Shown here in pieces: positions 60,009 to 64,000 of a stretch of 64,000 nucleotides of DNA (the first letter of the stretch is position 1; each line of letters begins with the position of its first letter). The DNA lies in NCBI RefSeq assembly GCF_022712115.1, contig NZ_JALAHB010000219.1, forward strand, positions 21,946 through 85,945, given 5' to 3'. A program made the translations under genes and the position numbers. This DNA comes from Brevibacterium sp. Its GTDB lineage: Bacteria > Actinomycetota > Actinomycetes > Actinomycetales > Brevibacteriaceae. Below the pieces are notes generated by a model. The model saw only the letters and a list, made by a program, of their open reading frames with translations. It did not search any database and had not been told where the DNA came from.

Positions 60009-61280
60009 ATGGTGTCGACGTTCAGGAGAGCACTCGTGTGTGCGGCTCCGCTGCTCATGGTGCTCTCCGCGTGCGGCGGAGCGGTGGGGAAGGGCGATGG
60101 CGGAGGCGGAGGCTCCGGCGGCTTCGAGTTCGGCGCCGCGCAGGAGGAGGTGGACGCAGCCGTGGCGGACCTGGATCCCGTCACCCTGACGATCCAGCCC
60201 TATGCCGCATCCCCGGACGCCGCGGCCGCCGTGGCGGAGCAGTCGTTCATGGACGCCGTCGAGGAGCGGTCCGGCGGCAAGATCGGCTTCGACGTGGCGT
60301 GGGGACAGTCCATCGCCGCATATCCGGAGGTGGACGATGCGCTGGCCGACGGGCGCCTCGACCTCGCATACACCGTGCCGGTCTACTTCGTCGCCGAATA
60401 CCCGCGGATCGACGCGTACAACAAGCTGAGCCAGTACGTCTCCGGCAGCCCGCTCGCAGGGGAGGCCGCCATGCAGGCGCAGATGAGCGAAGCGGCCTGG
60501 AACGATCCGGAGCTGCTCGAGGAGTACACCTCCAAGGGGCTGGTGCCGCTCAACCCCATGGTGACGTCCGGCAACTACTGGACGGCCTGTGGCGACGAGG
60601 GCACCGCACTGGACGACTGGCAGGGGCGGCAGATCCGGATCGGCGGATCGGTGCAGACCCCCATCGCCCAGAATCTGGGGGCGAGCCCGGTCTCGATGGA
60701 GTACGGGGAGGCGTTCGAGGCGCTGCAGCGCAGCACCGTCGACTGCATCTTCGTCCAGGGGATGGTGGCGGGCTCCACGGGGCTCCTGGAGGCGGCGCCG
60801 CAGGTCTCGACGCTGGGAGACGAGCGGTTCACCGGGGCTGTGACGGCCGGCCACGTGGCGGGATCGAGCTTCGAGGCGCTGCCGCTGGCCTACCGCCAGA
60901 TCCTCTTCGACGCCGCGGGCATCGACTGGACGCACGGGGTCACGGCCGCTGTCGTGGGCTCCAGCGTGGACGCGGTGGCGGACGTGCGCGCGGCCGGCGG
61001 TGAGTTCCGCGAGATGGACGCCGATGCCGCCGAGGTGATCCTCAGCACCCAGCGCGAGATCGCGGAGCAGCTGGTGGCGGACGGCGTCGTGGACGCGAGT
61101 GTCCGGGACGGCCTCGTCGAGAGCGGCGCCCGCTGGATGGAGCGCGCGGCGGAGCTGGGCTACGAGGACGGCGGAGAGCTCTCCGAACTCGACCGGTGGT
61201 ACGACCCGGAGGACGTCGACTTCCGTCCTCTGGCGGAGGAGGCCTTCAGGGCGGGGGCACTCGCCCACCGGCCGGCCTGA
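60009..61280 (+). CDS. Orphan TRAP-type (DctP-like) substrate-binding lipoprotein
   Basis: A 423-residue secreted binding protein. The signal sequence ends in the lipobox LSAC with Cys near residue 22, followed by a Gly-rich spacer. The mature part resembles DctP binding proteins: SFMDAVEERSGGKIGFDVAWG, GLVPLNPMVTSGNYW, DWQGRQIRIGGS (the conserved Arg region) and MEYGEAFEALQRSTVDCIFVQG. No DctQ or DctM permease gene is next to it, so it must use a permease encoded elsewhere or have a sensing role. The start ATG has AAGGAGAAGG about 7 bases before it. Confidence 0.82.
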   Translation: MVSTFRRALVCAAPLLMVLSACGGAVGKGDGGGGGSGGFEFGAAQEEVDAAVADLDPVTLTIQPYAASPDAAAAVAEQSFMDAVEERSGGKIGFDVAWGQSIAAYPEVDDALADGRLDLAYTVPVYFVAEYPRIDAYNKLSQYVSGSPLAGEAAMQAQMSEAAWNDPELLEEYTSKGLVPLNPMVTSGNYWTACGDEGTALDDWQGRQIRIGGSVQTPIAQNLGASPVSMEYGEAFEALQRSTVDCIFVQGMVAGSTGLLEAAPQVSTLGDERFTGAVTAGHVAGSSFEALPLAYRQILFDAAGIDWTHGVTAAVVGSSVDAVADVRAAGGEFREMDADAAEVILSTQREIAEQLVADGVVDASVRDGLVESGARWMERAAELGYEDGGELSELDRWYDPEDVDFRPLAEEAFRAGALAHRPA

Positions 61281-61334
61281 GGCGTCCGGCCGTGCGGCTG
61301 GACACCGCGGGCGGCCGGGCACCGGTGCGGCGAT

Positions 61335-61352
61335 GCTCCGGCGCCGCGGAGC
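61335..61352. terminator. Short hairpin at the lipoprotein/udk convergent junction
   Basis: GCTCCG (61335-61340) and CGGAGC (61347-61352) form a 6-bp stem just past the udk stop on the minus strand. A second imperfect stem GTCCGGCC/GGCTGGAC (61284-61303) follows the stop of the plus-strand gene. Both are short, so termination is only possible. Confidence 0.35.
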
Positions 61353-61362
61353 CGGGGGCCTC

Positions 61363-61971
61363 TCAGAACTCCCGGCGGATGCGGTGGACGATCATGTCCA
61401 GCGCGACGGTGTTGTGGCCGCCCTCCGGGACGATGAGATCGGCCCTGCGCTTGGACGGCTCCACGTAGAGCTCGTGCATGGGCTTGACGGTGGAGAGGTA
61501 CTGCTCCTCCACGGACTCCAGCGACCGCCCGCGCTCCACCACGTCCCGCCGGATCCGGCGGAGGATGCGCACATCCGCATCCGTGTCCACGAACAGACGG
61601 ATGTCGAGCAGTTCGCACAGCCGCGGCTCCGCGAACAGCAGGATGCCCTCCACGAGGATCACCGGCGCGGGCTCCACCGTGAGCGTCTCCGCGGAGCGGT
61701 TGTGCTCCGTGAAGTCGTAGACGGGGCACTCGATGGGCACCCCGGACTTGAGCTGCCGGACCTGGTCGACCATGAGGTCGATGTCGAAGGCCTCCGGTGC
61801 GTCGTAGTTGAGCTGCGTGCGCTCCTCGAAGGCGAGGTGGTCGTTGCGCTTGTAGTAGTTGTCCTGGAAGAGGACGGTGGACCGGTTGCCGAACTCCTCC
61901 AGCAGCGCCCGCGTCAGCGTCGTCTTCCCGCTGCCGGATCCGCCTGCCACTCCAACGGCCAGAGCTCCCAC
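61363..61971 (-). CDS. udk: Uridine kinase
   Basis: A 202-residue P-loop kinase that phosphorylates uridine (and cytidine) to the monophosphate. Walker A is GGSGSGKTTL (about residues 10-19). FQDNYYKRND is the nucleoside-binding DxYY region. YDFTEHNR and VILVEGILLF follow as in other Udk proteins. The start is GTG at 61971 with GGAGGAC about 4 bases upstream. It lies 118 bases downstream of mutY in the same direction and may have its own promoter in that gap. Confidence 0.94.
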   Translation of the reverse strand: MGALAVGVAGGSGSGKTTLTRALLEEFGNRSTVLFQDNYYKRNDHLAFEERTQLNYDAPEAFDIDLMVDQVRQLKSGVPIECPVYDFTEHNRSAETLTVEPAPVILVEGILLFAEPRLCELLDIRLFVDTDADVRILRRIRRDVVERGRSLESVEEQYLSTVKPMHELYVEPSKRRADLIVPEGGHNTVALDMIVHRIRREF

Positions 61972-62089
61972 ATCGTCCTCCGTGCTCCTCGTGTACGTCG
62001 ACGCCCCATCCTAGTGGGGTTCCCGCCGTGCTGAGCCGCGGGCGGAACCGCCGCCGAGGCCACAGGCGGGTGCGCGGTCCGGCCCGGTC

Positions 62090-63136
62090 TCAGTGCGGCA
62101 GGTGGAGTGCTGCGTCCGTCCGCTGGGCGAGGCCGTCGCTCAGCAGGTCCGCGACGAGCCGCGCGGTCCGCTCGCCCCCGGCGTCCAGGTTCCGCACCGC
62201 CATGACGGCGGAGTGCACCGGTGCGGGCAGCGCGGCCAGGGCCTCGGCCTCGTCATCGGTGAGTTCCGTGAGCGGAGCGGTGAGCAGCCGCACGGGCACG
62301 CCCTCCTGCTCCGCGGCGCTCGCCTCGCGCAGACAGCGCATGATCGCGCCGCGCAGCTGCCTGTCCGTGCCCGCCCACGCCTGGGTGCGCCGGGCCGCCG
62401 TGGGGTGGGCGGGCCTCCCGGCGGCGAGCCACACGCAGTGCTGGGCGAGCGGGCACTGCTCGCAGGACGGCGAACGCGAGGTGCACACGAGCGCGCCCAG
62501 CTCCATGAGCCCGGCGTTCCACTCCACGTGGTCCTCGGCGGGGACGAGCGCCTCGGCCCAGGCCCTCTCCCTCCGGGAGACGGAGGAGGGGCGGTGCTCG
62601 AGCCCCGCGAGGCTGCGTGCCAGCACGCGCCGCACGTTGACGTCCAGCACCGCGGTGCGCTGACCATGCGCGAAGCTCGTCACGGCGGCGGCCGTGTAGT
62701 CGCCCACTCCGGGGAGCGCGCGCAGGGCGGCCTCGGAGTCCGGCACTGAGTCCCCGTGCAGCTCGGCGATGGCGCGTGCGGTCTCCTGGAGCCGCAGTGC
62801 GCGCCGCGGATACCCGAGGCTGTCCCAGGCCAGGAGCACCTCCGAGGCCGGGGCGGCGGCGAGGTCGGAGGGCCTCGGCCAGCGCGCCATCCACGCCTCC
62901 CAGCGGGGCAGTACCCGCACCACCGGCGTCTGCTGGCTCATGACCTCGCACACGAGGATCGACCATGCAGTCGCCGCGCTCTCACGCCAGGGGAGGTCCC
63001 GGGCATGCGCGCGGTACCAGCCGACGACGGCACGCTGCGTCTCCGCGAGCACCTGCGCGTCGACCGGCGGAAGAGCGGACGGCACGTCGGTCACGGGGGA
63101 GACCGCAGGCTGCTGGTGCGTGGAGCGGTGTGTCAT
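62090..63136 (-). CDS. mutY: A/G-specific adenine glycosylase
   Basis: A 348-residue DNA repair enzyme removing A mispaired with 8-oxoG. LPWRESAATAWSILVCEVMSQQT (with the catalytic-region Glu, residues about 49-71) opens the glycosylase domain. The helix-hairpin-helix ALPGVGDYTAAAVTSFA is followed by the catalytic Asp in VLDVNVRRVL. The iron-sulfur loop is CTSRSPSCEQCPLAQHC. The C-terminal NUDIX-like recognition domain is reduced to about 100 residues, as in other actinobacteria. The ATG at 63136 has GAGAAGG upstream. Confidence 0.95.
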   Translation of the reverse strand: MTHRSTHQQPAVSPVTDVPSALPPVDAQVLAETQRAVVGWYRAHARDLPWRESAATAWSILVCEVMSQQTPVVRVLPRWEAWMARWPRPSDLAAAPASEVLLAWDSLGYPRRALRLQETARAIAELHGDSVPDSEAALRALPGVGDYTAAAVTSFAHGQRTAVLDVNVRRVLARSLAGLEHRPSSVSRRERAWAEALVPAEDHVEWNAGLMELGALVCTSRSPSCEQCPLAQHCVWLAAGRPAHPTAARRTQAWAGTDRQLRGAIMRCLREASAAEQEGVPVRLLTAPLTELTDDEAEALAALPAPVHSAVMAVRNLDAGGERTARLVADLLSDGLAQRTDAALHLPH

Positions 63137-63161
63137 GTGGTCCTTCTCGTACGGTGCCGCG

Positions 63162-63167
63162 TAGGCT
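63162..63167 (+). promoter_or_regulatory. -10-like hexamer before the terminal gene
   Basis: TAGGCT ends 7 bases before the ATG at 63175, again with no Shine-Dalgarno sequence. It lies in the 38-base divergent gap between mutY and the last gene. It fits a leaderless start like that of lysS. Confidence 0.4.
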
Positions 63168-63174
63168 CATGCCG

Positions 63175-63963
63175 ATGAGCAGTGACAGACGCGGTCCGGG
63201 GACACGGCCCACCACCGGAGCCGCAGGCGGGCGCACAGGTCGTCCTGCCGCGCGGCCGCAGAGCCAGCAGTACTCTACCGCCGCCTCCCGGGACGCCGCC
63301 CGCCGTGCGATGTACCGCAGGCGGCGGATCACCGTGTTCGTCCTCGCCCTCATCGTCGTGGCGCTGCTGGTGCTGGGCGTGACCCTCATGGTCAAGGCCA
63401 TCGGGAAGGTGCGCGAGCAGGCCTCGCAGCCCGCGCCCGTGGAGGCGGTGGCAGAGCCCACGGCTCCGGGGCCCGAGGGGGACGCGGCCTCCGGCAACTG
63501 CCCGGCCGGAGAGGTGGGAGTGAAGGCCGCGGTGAACGCGGAGGAGTTCCCCAAGGGGGAGAAGCCGCAGTTCACCATCGAGGTCACGAACGGTCACGAC
63601 GCGGACTGCCTCATCGACGTGGGCACCTCCCAGCAGGAGTTCGTCGTCCGGCACGACGGGGACACCGTCTGGTCGTCCGAGTACTGCCGCAGCGAGGACG
63701 ACGACGCGGAGAGCCGGATCGTCTTCACCGCCGGGGAGTCGAAGAAGACCACGTTCACCTGGAACCGGATCCCGGTGGACGACTCCTGCCGCCAGGTGGG
63801 CGACGACTTCTCCGCCGGCGACTACGAAGTGGTGGTCAAACTGGGCGATCAGGAGAGCGAATCGGTGCCGTTCGTGCTCCAGGCAGCGGACAAGGGCGCG
63901 GGCTCCGTGGTCGACGAGATCGCGTCTCCGGAGCCGGCGGACGAAGCGGAGGAGTCGGTGTAG
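63175..63963 (+). CDS. Membrane-anchored extracellular protein of unknown function
   Basis: A 262-residue protein. The first about 48 residues are polar and Arg-rich, then one membrane helix (ITVFVLALIVVALLVLGVTLMV, about 52-73). The outside part has a beta-rich domain (about residues 105-240) with FTIEVTNGHDADCLIDVG, VVRHDGDTVWSS and SAGDYEVVVKLGD, and four cysteines that could form disulfides (CPAG, DCLI, YCRS, SCRQ). It resembles DUF4232- or BsuPI-like immunoglobulin-type folds, but I do not assign a family. The ATG at 63169 is an alternative start. The tail and the last 37 bases of the window hold nothing else. Confidence 0.75.
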   Translation: MSSDRRGPGTRPTTGAAGGRTGRPAARPQSQQYSTAASRDAARRAMYRRRRITVFVLALIVVALLVLGVTLMVKAIGKVREQASQPAPVEAVAEPTAPGPEGDAASGNCPAGEVGVKAAVNAEEFPKGEKPQFTIEVTNGHDADCLIDVGTSQQEFVVRHDGDTVWSSEYCRSEDDDAESRIVFTAGESKKTTFTWNRIPVDDSCRQVGDDFSAGDYEVVVKLGDQESESVPFVLQAADKGAGSVVDEIASPEPADEAEESV

Positions 63964-64000
63964 CCGGAGGTGTCGGCCGAGGCCGATGTCTTATCGGGCC

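Noticed and set aside
1-64000. tRNA, rRNA, CRISPR arrays, transposases, integrases or phage genes
   Set aside because: None was found by reading both strands. No cloverleaf T-loop pattern in context, no regularly spaced repeat array and no DDE or tyrosine recombinase protein was seen.

Overview
The window is GC-rich, densely packed DNA from a Gram-positive actinobacterium, most likely of the order Micrococcales; the genus cannot be fixed from the sequence. Indicators are Lsr2, ClpC, an actinobacterial ArgA-type acetyltransferase, a DUF2342-type metalloprotease, DUF3180 and DUF2520 proteins, many GTG starts, ATGA stop/start overlaps, and the conserved order ppa-dacB-protease-tilS-(insertion)-hpt-ftsH-folE-folP-folBK-DUF3180-PH-PH-DUF2520-lysS-small membrane protein-lsr2-clpC-argA.

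Left part (1-17.6 kb). After the 3' end of an acyl-CoA dehydrogenase gene comes a less GC-rich accessory patch: an RHH antitoxin/Fic-Doc toxin pair whose Fic motif has Pro in place of the usual His, a short-chain dehydrogenase, and an AlbA_2/ATPase-fold regulator gene flanked by two 208-bp direct repeats. Then follow cardiolipin synthase, a MaoC hydratase, an L-lactate oxidation operon (lutA-lutB-lutC) ending in a YjiH membrane protein, a CitE-like lyase coupled to peptide deformylase, msrA with an MFS transporter, and a LytR-CpsA-Psr wall enzyme.

Middle part (17.6-34.4 kb). A large RND pump precedes a CPBP membrane protease. Next is a dicarboxylate locus: class I fumarase (or mesaconase) and a family III CoA-transferase on the minus strand, divergent from a GntR regulator and a three-gene TRAP transporter (dctP-dctQ-dctM). 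It reads as an uptake and CoA-dependent catabolism module for a fumarate, mesaconate or citramalate-like acid. VOC proteins, an AraC-type regulator and a GH15-like secreted protein follow, then inorganic pyrophosphatase.

Right part (34.4-64 kb). The conserved housekeeping block covers wall carboxypeptidase with an extraordinary acidic N-terminal arm, tRNA-Ile lysidine synthetase, purine salvage, FtsH, the folate pathway, two bacterial-PH membrane proteins, lysyl-tRNA synthetase, Lsr2 and ClpC. A DUF368 flippase-like gene and an AtoE-type fatty-acid permease of deviating composition interrupt the usual tilS-hpt linkage. The end holds a GNAT acetyltransferase, a DHFR-like protein, an orphan TRAP-type binding lipoprotein, uridine kinase, MutY and a membrane-anchored extracellular protein.

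Non-coding structure is rich: long palindromes at nearly every convergent junction (one a perfect 30-bp inverted repeat; three copies of a second family), ClgR-like boxes before clpC, and a recurring TAnnnT hexamer 4-7 nt before start codons that suggests leaderless mRNAs. No tRNA, rRNA, CRISPR array, transposase or integrase was seen.
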